Below are positions 7,824 to 15,772 of a stretch of DNA of 64,000 nucleotides, piece after piece. Positions within the stretch are counted from its first letter, which is position 1; the number at the start of each line of letters is the position of its first letter. Source of the stretch: Mesorhizobium sp. (GTDB lineage: Bacteria; Pseudomonadota; Alphaproteobacteria; Rhizobiales; Rhizobiaceae); the NCBI GenBank assembly GCA_004020315.1, contig SAQG01000001.1, forward strand, positions 186,001 to 250,000. The letters run 5' to 3'. Both the position numbers and the translations under genes were made by a program. Under the pieces are notes generated by a model. The model made no database searches, was not told the DNA's origin, and was given only the letters and a program-made list of their open reading frames with translations.

Positions 7824-10481
7824 CTAGTGGAAGTTTACCGTAACCGAAACTCGGCGATTGGCGGAGCTCCCGGTTCGGCTATTTTCAGTCTCCGCTGGCT
7901 CAAAGGTGCCCGCGCCGCGAACCAAGAGCAATTCCGGATCGACGCCGCGCTTCTTGAGAAGCGCACGAACTGTCTCCGCGCGAGCGGCGCTGATCGACAC
8001 GTTCGCCGTTTCACGGCCCGTCGCGTCCGAATGGCCGGTCAACATGAACTGTGCCGTTACGCCTGCCTTGCGGGCGTCCTTGGCCAATTCCTTCAAATGA
8101 TTCGCCAATTTGTCGAGAACCGGCAGTTGCTCTGGTCCAGGTACAGCCTTGCCGGAATCGAAGAAAATGTCGACCGCTTGAATAGCCTCCCTCAAGTGAG
8201 TGAGTTTCTGAGGGGTCAGCTCACGCAGCTCGGAAATTTCTAGAGAGAGTCCGTCCGCGGCCAGTTGTTGGGCGGCGACCCGCGCCCGATCTATCCAGGC
8301 GGCAGGAGCCTCACCCACGACAACGATGCGATCCTTGATGATCGAAAATCGTACTGAATCCGGCGGAGTCAGCGACGCCACCAGCCGCTTCGCCACGAAC
8401 TTCGGATCGAGGCTCTGATAGAATTGCCAGTGTGAATGAACGCGGGCAGGATCGACCCCTGTTCCGGACAGCAGAGCCTGCGGGTCGGCGGCCTGCGGGT
8501 CTCTCAGGCCGGAAATATAGAAATGTCCGCCCTTCGCCGTTTGTTGGGCGACGATGATCCCCGGTTGGGCCTCAAGTCGCGACACATAATGCTGCCAGTG
8601 CTCCGCCGCGCGTGCTTCGGGGCTCACATCACGAACCTTGGATATGTCGAAGACCGGTCCGCCTGCCGAAAGCTGTCGGGCCGCTGCGCGCGCCCGATCT
8701 ATCCAGGTGTCGGGAGCCTCACCCTCGGCAACGATGCGATCCTCGACGATCGAAAGCCGAACCGATTTCGGCGGGGTCAGCGACGCCGTTAGCCGCTTCA
8801 ACACGAACTCCGGCTCAAGGCTCTGATAGAATTGCCACTGTGAATGAACGCGGGCAGGATCAATCTGCGTTCCGGACAACAGCGCCTGCGGGTCGGCGGC
8901 AAGCGGGTCTCTCAGGCCGGCAATATAGAATTGGCCATCGTGCACCTTTTGTTCGGCAACGATGATGCCCGGCTGGCTACTCAGCCGCGACACATAGGCC
9001 TGCCAGTGCTCCGCCGCGCGTGCTTCGGGGCTCACATCACGAACCTTGGATATGTCGAAGACCGGTCCGCCTGCCGAAAGCTGTCGGGCCGCTGCGCGCG
9101 CCCGATCTATCCAGGTGTCGGGAGCCTCACCCTCGGCAACGATGCGATCCTCGACGATCGAAAGCCGAACCGATTTCGGCGGGGTCAGCGACGCCGTTAG
9201 CCGCTTCAACACGAACTCCGGCTCAAGGCTCTGATAGAATTGCCACTGTGAATGAACGCGGGCAGGATCAATCTGCGTTCCGGACAGCAAAGCCTGCGGG
9301 TCGGCGGCAAGCGGGTCTCTCAGGCCGGCAATATAGAATTGGCCATCGCGCACCTTTTGTTCGGCAACGATGATGCCCGGCTGGGTACTCAGCCGCGACA
9401 CATAGGCCTGCCAGCGCTGCCCGGATTGCCAGGAAAGAAGGAGCCAACCGCCTGTGGGAATCAAAACCAGCAAGACTGCAGCCACCACCAACCACGGAAA
9501 TCCCTGGTTTGAGTCCTCCTGCTTCAGTTCAACGCAGGTCTGCAACTGCGACTCTATGCCGGCCAACTGCGAACTGTCGCCGTCAAACTGCTCTAAAGCC
9601 TGTGAGCATTCATCATGGATGCGAAACAACACATCGCGAAATATTTCATGTAATTCCTCTGGCGGATTTCCCCGGATCACCGCGACCAAGGTCGCAAACG
9701 GTCCAACTTCCGACCAGAGACGAAGCTCCCCGAAACGGATAGTGTCCAGGCCGCTCTGTTCTGTCTCGTTAAATGAGTCTTTCACAAAATCTTGAATTGC
9801 ACTAAGCATAGAAGAAATAAGTTGAGGATCTTCGCTCGTTGCATTATCGGCAGTTACATGCGCTATCAAAAGCCCGGAATTGCGGTTAATCAGAAAGACA
9901 TGCTCTACACGATAGACAAGAGAATGCTTAAGAACAACTTCTGAGAAGCTTGCCCCCGTTCTCCAAGCTTCAAACCTCCACTTGAGCCCATGCCAGGTAA
10001 ATATATGTCTTAAAGTTTCATTCAGGGACTGAAAGGTCTGATCGATCTTTTCCCCGATCGACTTGCGAATTGCCGGCAGAAACACCGGGTATAATATATC
10101 CGTAAGCGTACGCGGGCTCTTCTGGATGGACCGTTGCACGGCCCTCTCGACAGCTGGCGCAAGGGCCTCGCCGAGTTGCGCATGAGGCGCACGTGCGGCT
10201 GCACTGGGGAGAACACCCCCAACCGCAGACGCAAGCTGCTCAGGTTCGTCGAGCAGGTGCGTAACTCGTGAAAGCTCCGAAATTTCGCGGCCAACCAGCA
10301 ACTGGCGCAGCGTTGCCATGCGAGGATCGGCGGTTGGAACTCCGTCGAAACGCGCACGATAGTCCGGATCAACGTTCCGGGCAATTTCGACCAAAAGACT
10401 AGCCAGAGCCTCGCGATCAATCTCTGTATCGTTCGAAGCTGCTTTTTGAGCAAGGCTGATTGGGTCGACGGTGGACGTCAA
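7824..10481 (-). CDS. Inner-membrane OmpA-family protein with a cytoplasmic N-domain and three periplasmic repeats
   Basis: This 885-residue protein has no signal peptide but has one clear membrane helix (about 328-351). About 327 residues are therefore expected in the cytoplasm and 530 in the periplasm. Within the cytoplasmic part, residues 185-300 (VFLINRNSGLLIAHVT, then AIQDFVKDSF) resemble a roadblock/longin-type sensor platform; this is an inference by eye. The periplasmic part has three repeats of 136 residues (357-492, 493-628, 629 to about 760). It ends in an OmpA/MotB peptidoglycan-binding domain (LTGHSDATGRE, NRRVSVTV). The first two repeats are almost identical even at the DNA level. 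It starts with TTG 7 bases after the coiled-coil gene and is followed after 16 bases by the GTPase gene. Roadblock-type proteins often pair with small GTPases, which suggests that it anchors the G-protein switch to the cell wall. Confidence 0.9.
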   Translation of the reverse strand: MTSTVDPISLAQKAASNDTEIDREALASLLVEIARNVDPDYRARFDGVPTADPRMATLRQLLVGREISELSRVTHLLDEPEQLASAVGGVLPSAAARAPHAQLGEALAPAVERAVQRSIQKSPRTLTDILYPVFLPAIRKSIGEKIDQTFQSLNETLRHIFTWHGLKWRFEAWRTGASFSEVVLKHSLVYRVEHVFLINRNSGLLIAHVTADNATSEDPQLISSMLSAIQDFVKDSFNETEQSGLDTIRFGELRLWSEVGPFATLVAVIRGNPPEELHEIFRDVLFRIHDECSQALEQFDGDSSQLAGIESQLQTCVELKQEDSNQGFPWLVVAAVLLVLIPTGGWLLLSWQSGQRWQAYVSRLSTQPGIIVAEQKVRDGQFYIAGLRDPLAADPQALLSGTQIDPARVHSQWQFYQSLEPEFVLKRLTASLTPPKSVRLSIVEDRIVAEGEAPDTWIDRARAAARQLSAGGPVFDISKVRDVSPEARAAEHWQAYVSRLSSQPGIIVAEQKVHDGQFYIAGLRDPLAADPQALLSGTQIDPARVHSQWQFYQSLEPEFVLKRLTASLTPPKSVRLSIVEDRIVAEGEAPDTWIDRARAAARQLSAGGPVFDISKVRDVSPEARAAEHWQHYVSRLEAQPGIIVAQQTAKGGHFYISGLRDPQAADPQALLSGTGVDPARVHSHWQFYQSLDPKFVAKRLVASLTPPDSVRFSIIKDRIVVVGEAPAAWIDRARVAAQQLAADGLSLEISELRELTPQKLTHLREAIQAVDIFFDSGKAVPGPEQLPVLDKLANHLKELAKDARKAGVTAQFMLTGHSDATGRETANVSISAARAETVRALLKKRGVDPELLLVRGAGTFEPAETENSRTGSSANRRVSVTVNFH
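8185..9408. repeat. Three tandem 408-bp units inside the OmpA-like gene
   Basis: Units span 8185-8592, 8593-9000 and 9001-9408, each 136 codons. Units two and three are nearly identical at DNA level, differing at only a handful of bases, which points to recent duplication or ongoing gene conversion. The first unit, encoding the most C-terminal repeat, has diverged clearly in both DNA and protein. Confidence 0.95.
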
Positions 10482-10488
10482 GTTCCGA

Positions 10489-11154
10489 TCAACTCACTTT
10501 CCAACTACGTTCCGAGTTGCTCTTGCTGCCGGCGGTATCCTGATTTAGACATTTTGCAACCTCGACAAACAGGCCAGCCAAAAGATTTCGGTCGGTCTTG
10601 ACGTTGCTGAGATCGGAAAACATTTTCTCCATCAGCATCTGCATGCTTTCATTCTTTTGCTTGATTTCCTCACGCAGCAATTGATCGCTTCGATTTATCC
10701 GGTCCGCAACTTCGCGCTCAAGCTCGCTCAATTGATCCGACAACGAGCGCACCTGCTTTTCAAGCGCCTGATTTTGCTCGCGAAGATTCCGGTCGATCTC
10801 CTTGTCGGCCTCGGCTCGTGCATCCTTTTCGTTCCGCAATTGCGCCGCGAGCGATTCGACCTGCTTCTTTGCATTTGACTCGTACATTTCAAGATTGCGC
10901 TTGGCCTCGGATTCGACATCCTTGAAGCGCTGCAAGAACCGTTCTTCAAGCTTGGAAAAACGGCGGTCATAGTCCTGCATCTGGTTGCCGAACAGCAGAT
11001 CGCGTATCTTGTCGACACCTACAGCATCGCCGGAGACCCCGCTCTCGCGAGCCTGGACCCCCATGAAGGCCAGCCCGTTTCCGTCTGCATTACTTATCAG
11101 ATTTTCGTCCGCTTTATTTGCTGAAGAAGCGGTATTCGAAGATTCCTTGGCCAT
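10489..11154 (-). CDS. Coiled-coil protein, first gene of the small-GTPase module
   Basis: This 221-residue cytoplasmic protein has no signal or membrane segment. Residues 1-45 are polar and probably disordered. DLLFGNQMQDYDRRFSKLEE then starts a long charged heptad-rich helix running to about residue 185, dense in Glu, Lys, Arg and Gln. The ATG at 11154 has AGAAGGGG just upstream. A TTG eight codons earlier is possible but less likely. It ends 7 bases before the OmpA-like gene, so it leads the operon of coiled-coil protein, OmpA-like protein, GTPase and cyclase. The LLFGNQM segment looks like a conserved docking motif. I cannot name a family. A scaffold or adaptor role is inferred from shape and neighbours. 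Confidence 0.8.
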   Translation of the reverse strand: MAKESSNTASSANKADENLISNADGNGLAFMGVQARESGVSGDAVGVDKIRDLLFGNQMQDYDRRFSKLEERFLQRFKDVESEAKRNLEMYESNAKKQVESLAAQLRNEKDARAEADKEIDRNLREQNQALEKQVRSLSDQLSELEREVADRINRSDQLLREEIKQKNESMQMLMEKMFSDLSNVKTDRNLLAGLFVEVAKCLNQDTAGSKSNSERSWKVS

Positions 11155-11754
11155 CCTTATGCCCCTTCTTTTGAACAACTGCCACAGTGCGAAACTCAGA
11201 AACGAGCAAGCATGTCAGCAAAATACTCGGCTCGCAAGCCGGAATCTTCTTGACTTAAGCCAATTCGTGCGCCCCTTTTACATCTCTTGGACTAGCAGCA
11301 AATGCACGAGTTCCGATTGGTGTCGCTCTCGCATCTCTTTATGTAGCAGCCATAACCGCCTAATCTAATCGACCATTGGACGCAATCTACTATCGGAATG
11401 AGTAATACAATGTCAGGCTATAGCTACTGGAGCGCAATTAAGTAGCGCAGACCCATTAGAAATATCTAAATTAGCTTGTCTGGCGGTGCACATACCGTCT
11501 CGCACCCGGCTGTATACTGCGACGATCAGCTTCCGATGCGGGCCCAACGGCAGAAGGAAGGTCCTCTTTCGCACGGAGAATGGCTGTTCGAGAATGCACC
11601 TCGGAATCGAGGCGTTTCGGTCGATAGGAGGAGAGCAATAGCCCCGATAACTGCAGTCATTCACACCAAAGCTTCAGTGGGCTTGCATTTATTGCGCCCC
11701 CGATTGCAAAAGACGTCAGGTTGCCATAGCTATTGCACGCATACGGTGCCAGGG
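11155..11754. other. Upstream region of the GTPase module
   Basis: About 600 bp with no credible gene on either strand. It should contain the promoter of the minus-strand module. An AT-richer patch lies at about 11330-11480. No clear operator or RNA feature was recognised. Confidence 0.5.
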
Positions 11755-12035
11755 ACCGCAGCGTGTGGTCATGGCGCCGACTCCGGGGTTAGACATGAGT
11801 ATGCGGCATGCTTGGCCTTGACGTGCATCTGCGACAGCTGGAGCCCGAGCTCGGCGGCACGGATGCTGCGCCAGGCTTCCAACATCGGTAGCACGACAGG
11901 AGCAAGCTCGCTCTGCAGCCAAATGGCGGCGTCGCGGCGGCTCGGAAGAGCTCGCAGGAGACTGTTTGGACGCAGCGTCCCTGAGGACCGTTCCCTTTGG
12001 CAGGAAATCGCCGGCTATGTTTCGGGACCCTTGTT
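11755..12035 (-). pseudogene. IS110-family-like transposase fragment
   Basis: Minus-strand translation in two frames gives pieces resembling the C-terminal half of IS110/IS1111-type transposases: RNIAGDFLPKGTVL, then in another frame LAPVVLPMLEAWRSIRA, then back in the first frame CRILMSNPGVGAM, which is like the family's RRLMTIPGVG motif. There is no start or stop of a proper gene and the frame is broken at least twice. It ends about 30 bp before the fusion gene at 12068. Confidence 0.55.
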
Positions 12036-12067
12036 CTACCTTCGAACCAAGGCGCGGGTAAGACGGC

Positions 12068-15028
12068 GTGGCGCATAATCCCTTGGTTTCAATCGTGGTT
12101 CCTGCGCACAACGCGGAGGTTACGTTGGCGCGCGCACTCGATTGCCTTCTCGATCAGGAAATAGTGGATTGGGAGGCGATCGTCGTCGACGACGCCTCCA
12201 CGGACGCCACCGCCGCGATTGTTGCCGGTTACGTGGAGCACGATGCCCGGTTTCGGACGTTGAGCTCTTGCGCGTATAGCGCCGCCGGCGCGCGCAATAG
12301 CGGGATTTCGACAGCGCGCGGACGCTGGCTCATGTTCCTGGATGCGGACGATTGGGTGGACGCCAGCTTCCTTGCGAAAATGCTGGCCGCACTTGAACCC
12401 GCGCCCGATGCGGTCGCCGCCTATTGCGGTTCCCGGCGCGTGATGCCCGATGGCGAACTCACCCCGTCGAGCATCGCGACGGAGGTTGCGGTCCAGCCCT
12501 TCGAAACATTCGCCCGCCGGTGTGCCGTTCGCACTCACGCGCTGCTCGTCGACCGAAAGACAATTGTCGAGTTGGGCGGCTTCGATGTTTCGCTGCGCAC
12601 CTGCGAGGACTGGGATCTGTGGCAACGCCTCGCACGTCTAGGCAAACGTTGGGTGATGGTCGACGAGCCGCTCGCTTTCTATCGGACCAGCCCCAACTCG
12701 CTCACCCGCAATTCGACGCAGATGCTGGTAGATGCGGAAATCGTGATCGCCCGCGGCTTTTCTGCTGACCCGCGGGTCGACCACCCAGCGTCGGCTCACG
12801 CCAATGGAGCGATCGAGGCAAACGGCCGCACCGCTTCCGAAGCACTCGCGTGGTTCGCGTTGTGGAACGCCGCGTCGGATTGCGGCTGCGGCCGCCGCTC
12901 GATCAACCCGCAAACCCTCCGCGCGCTCCCGGCAGGACGTAAGTGGGCGCGAGAGATTGCCAAGGTGGCCTTCGATGGCCTTATGGTAGGAAGCCTATTG
13001 GTGCCAGCGCAATTGGCTGCCAGGTGGGACAGGTTCGGCGGCTCCCTCACCGAGTTGATCACCGAGCTCGGCAAGGTCTGGGACGATCCCGTCGCGGGTC
13101 GCCGCGTCCAGTATCATCTTGAGCAAATGCTTCTCGACGTCGACGATCTTGCCGCGCCGCGCAGGCTGGCCCGGACACTTGGAATTCGCGTCGACGTCCG
13201 AAATCCGACCTCGACCGAACTGCCGGAAGGAATCGACCAAATCTGTGCCTATCTGATGATCGATGGCCAGATCGAGGCTGTTGTGCAGTTCGGCGTACTC
13301 GGGACGGTGACAAGGGATCATTGGATTGAATTGATCCAGAATGTCGTGCCCACTGAGCGGCTTGTAAACAGTGCGGCAAGGTTTGCGGGACGATCACCTG
13401 TACCGCAACAGGCCGCCGGCGCCGATACATCAAACACGCTCGCAGCCGAGGCATTGTCAGCCAAAGCCGCACGCGGGCCTGATCCGGACAGCCACTTTGG
13501 CAAACTCGCGCAATTGGCCGCGCAAGCGCGGGAACTGGTTCGGTCGAGCGCCGAACCTGCGGAGCCTGCTGCGGCGCCGCGCCGCGCACGGCCCAGGCAC
13601 GACAAGGATCGCACGTCGTTCTGGAATGGCTATTTCGCGACCGAGGATCCCTGGAACTATGGTTCGTCCTATGAGCAGGAAAAATACGAGCGGCAGCTCG
13701 AAATTCTGCCTGCCGGTCCCATCGGACGGGCGCTTGAGCTGGCCTGCGCGGAGGGCCACTTCACGCGGCAGCTGGCGCCGCATCTGGGCCATCTGACCGC
13801 AACCGACATCTCCGCCATAGCCATCGAGCGGGCGCGCGCGCGATGCAGCGATCAGCCGAATGTCGAGTTCGGCGTACTGGATTTCTGCGCGGATACGCTG
13901 CCTGGTGAGATGGACCTGATCGTCTGTTCGGAAGTGCTCTACTATCTGGATGATCTCGCCGAGTTGCGGCGCATCGCCAAAAAAATCGTCGAGGCATTGG
14001 CGCCTGGCGGCAGTTTCATCAACGCACACGCATTCGTGCTGCGTGACAATCTTGAAAGGACCGGCTTCGACTGGAACACGTTCGGTGCACAAGCGATCTC
14101 GGAGACGCTGGCAGCGACCGAAGGCCTCGTCCTCGATCGATCGATCCAGACCGAGCTCTATCGCATAGACCGCTTCCGCCGCCTGTCACCGGATGATGTG
14201 GCGACGGAACCGATGATTGATCATGCGCCAATCCGCGCGCCCCTCGAAATCGGGGTCGCGCGAAATATCGTCTGGGGCGGGGCGCGGGCCTTGCGCCGCG
14301 ACGTTGCGCGCAGCGAGCGGCGGCAGCGTATACCTGTCCTCATGTATCACAGCGTCTCCGATGAAGGTCCGGCCGCGCTCGCCCGTTTTCGGCTCACGCC
14401 CGCCGCATTCCACAGCCAGATGGCATGGCTGCGCGCCAATGGCTTTCACGCGATTAGGTCCGAGCAGCTGGAATGGTTCATCGCCAACCGTCAACCTTTC
14501 GTTGGCCGCCCAGTGCTCATCACCTTCGACGACGGCTTCCAGAACTTTGCCGACCATGCCTGGCCGATCTTGCGCGCGAACGACCTGACCGCGGAAGTGT
14601 TCCTGGTGACCGACCTGGTGGGCGCAAGCGCACTGTGGGACGCCGACAGCGGTCCGCCAACGCAGCTTATGGACGCCGGGACGGTGCGACGCCTCGCCGC
14701 CGAAGGTGCGTTCTTCGGAAGCCACCTGGCGACGCATCGCGCGATAGATGGTCTGTCGAGCTCTGACTTGGCCAGCGAGCTGCTTCGCTCTCGTATGTTC
14801 ATCGAACGGTGGGCCGGTCGGCCAACCACGGCGTTCGCGGCACCCTTCTCTGTTACCGACCGACGGCTTGGCCGGCTGGCCAAGGAGTGCGGCTATCGAA
14901 TCGGCTTCGGCGGCAGACACGGGCCGGCGGACCTCGATTGCGATCCCATCGACCTTCCGCGCATCGAGATTCGCGGGGATCGCTCGCTCGATGACTTTGT
15001 TGCCAGGGTCGAGGCCGTGCTCGAATGA
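12068..15028 (+). CDS. Three-domain fusion: GT2 glycosyltransferase, NodS-like methyltransferase, NodB-like deacetylase
   Basis: This 986-residue protein joins three enzymes. Residues 1 to about 230 are a family 2 glycosyltransferase (VSIVVPAHN; VDDASTDAT; a DxD-like FLDADDW near 90; a CEDWDLWQRL acceptor motif). Residues about 230-510 are an unassigned linker. Residues about 515-720 are a SAM methyltransferase of the NodS type (TEDPWNYGSSYEQEKY, then ALELACAEGHFTRQLAP). Residues about 755-986 are a polysaccharide deacetylase of the NodB/CE4 type (VLMYHSVS; metal motif TFDDG near 815; SHLATH near 884). There is no signal peptide or membrane segment. In rhizobia the separate NodC, NodB and NodS enzymes build Nod factors, but this arrangement more likely modifies a cell-surface glycan. 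It starts at GTG with a poor ribosome-binding site and stands alone beside an IS110-like remnant. Confidence 0.92.
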   Translation: MAHNPLVSIVVPAHNAEVTLARALDCLLDQEIVDWEAIVVDDASTDATAAIVAGYVEHDARFRTLSSCAYSAAGARNSGISTARGRWLMFLDADDWVDASFLAKMLAALEPAPDAVAAYCGSRRVMPDGELTPSSIATEVAVQPFETFARRCAVRTHALLVDRKTIVELGGFDVSLRTCEDWDLWQRLARLGKRWVMVDEPLAFYRTSPNSLTRNSTQMLVDAEIVIARGFSADPRVDHPASAHANGAIEANGRTASEALAWFALWNAASDCGCGRRSINPQTLRALPAGRKWAREIAKVAFDGLMVGSLLVPAQLAARWDRFGGSLTELITELGKVWDDPVAGRRVQYHLEQMLLDVDDLAAPRRLARTLGIRVDVRNPTSTELPEGIDQICAYLMIDGQIEAVVQFGVLGTVTRDHWIELIQNVVPTERLVNSAARFAGRSPVPQQAAGADTSNTLAAEALSAKAARGPDPDSHFGKLAQLAAQARELVRSSAEPAEPAAAPRRARPRHDKDRTSFWNGYFATEDPWNYGSSYEQEKYERQLEILPAGPIGRALELACAEGHFTRQLAPHLGHLTATDISAIAIERARARCSDQPNVEFGVLDFCADTLPGEMDLIVCSEVLYYLDDLAELRRIAKKIVEALAPGGSFINAHAFVLRDNLERTGFDWNTFGAQAISETLAATEGLVLDRSIQTELYRIDRFRRLSPDDVATEPMIDHAPIRAPLEIGVARNIVWGGARALRRDVARSERRQRIPVLMYHSVSDEGPAALARFRLTPAAFHSQMAWLRANGFHAIRSEQLEWFIANRQPFVGRPVLITFDDGFQNFADHAWPILRANDLTAEVFLVTDLVGASALWDADSGPPTQLMDAGTVRRLAAEGAFFGSHLATHRAIDGLSSSDLASELLRSRMFIERWAGRPTTAFAAPFSVTDRRLGRLAKECGYRIGFGGRHGPADLDCDPIDLPRIEIRGDRSLDDFVARVEAVLE

Positions 15029-15073
15029 AGGGTGAACTTGTCAGTGTTCCGCCCGTTTACCTCGTTCGCAAGT

Positions 15074-15754
15074 CTATTGGGCGACTTGGGAGACTGCCGA
15101 CATCAGCTCCTGCGGGTTTGGCGCCCCAAACATGTATCGCCCACCCTCTGGAACCTCCGTAAAGCTCCAGCGGACGATCCCCTGCCGGTCGAGCAGGAAC
15201 TGACCGACCAGTTGTCCGTGTCCCGTTGCCATCATCTGCTCGTCGGCTTCGGTCAGTTCGTAATGGTCCCTCTTGTCGAGGATCTCGCCGGCCGCAATAG
15301 GATCCATAGGACCGGGCAACTCGCTTGGTATGTCGACCCGCATATCCTTTACCGCTGCCATCGAGACCTTGTACGGCCAGTTCGTCTCGTTTTCGGTGAA
15401 TTCGAGATTGGGGAGTCCAAAAGCACGATGTGAAGCGCGTTCAGGATCGGCGGCCGCAAGCAGATTCGGCATCGGGTGGTAACGGAAATAGAGACGCGCC
15501 CGTTCGATCGGCGTGTTGACCACCGTCAGGCTCTCCACGCCCTTTTCGCGCAGCTCGGGATCAAGCCGCGCCTGGGCGGCGATATGGCGCCGGCAAAACG
15601 CACAATGCAGACCTCGAAACAGGCCGACCAGCACAGGTTTTTGTCCGCGAAAGTCGTCAAGTGCGATCTTCCCTTCCTGGGTAATGGCGTCGAGTACCAC
15701 GTTCGGCGCACGGTCGCCCGGTTGAAGCGGCACCAAGTCACTACGCGCGGACAT
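15074..15754 (-). CDS. AhpC/TSA-type peroxiredoxin-like thioredoxin-fold protein
   Basis: This 226-residue protein with a thioredoxin-like fold starts with the typical PLQPGDRAPNVVLDAITQEG opening of AhpC/TSA proteins and has a redox CxxC in GLHCAFCRRH (about residue 51). It is expected to reduce peroxides or disulfides in the cytoplasm. The CxxC, rather than a single peroxidatic Cys, makes a redoxin role as likely as a true peroxidase. The ATG at 15754 follows GGAGG by 6 bases; a TTG two codons upstream would overlap that site. It lies 19 bases after the large cyclase/ATPase gene on the same strand and could share its transcript. Confidence 0.85.
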   Translation of the reverse strand: MSARSDLVPLQPGDRAPNVVLDAITQEGKIALDDFRGQKPVLVGLFRGLHCAFCRRHIAAQARLDPELREKGVESLTVVNTPIERARLYFRYHPMPNLLAAADPERASHRAFGLPNLEFTENETNWPYKVSMAAVKDMRVDIPSELPGPMDPIAAGEILDKRDHYELTEADEQMMATGHGQLVGQFLLDRQGIVRWSFTEVPEGGRYMFGAPNPQELMSAVSQVAQ

Positions 15755-15772
15755 TTTCAACCTCCAACCCGG

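Noticed and set aside
8185..9408. Regular repeats considered as a CRISPR array
   Set aside because: The units are 408 bp, in frame and coding; no short repeat/spacer pattern exists anywhere in the window.
8436..9512. Repeated plus-strand frames of about 118 residues
   Set aside because: They are identical only because they lie antisense to the 408-bp repeats of the OmpA-like gene.
11476..12078. A 200-residue plus-strand frame before the fusion gene
   Set aside because: It is Arg/Ser/Cys-rich with no pattern; the opposite strand holds IS110-like transposase pieces that explain the region better.
12068..15028. Calling the fusion gene a Nod factor synthesis gene (nodC/nodB/nodS)
   Set aside because: The domains are related, but the fusion, the isolated location and the lack of a visible nod box or other nod genes do not support Nod factor synthesis.
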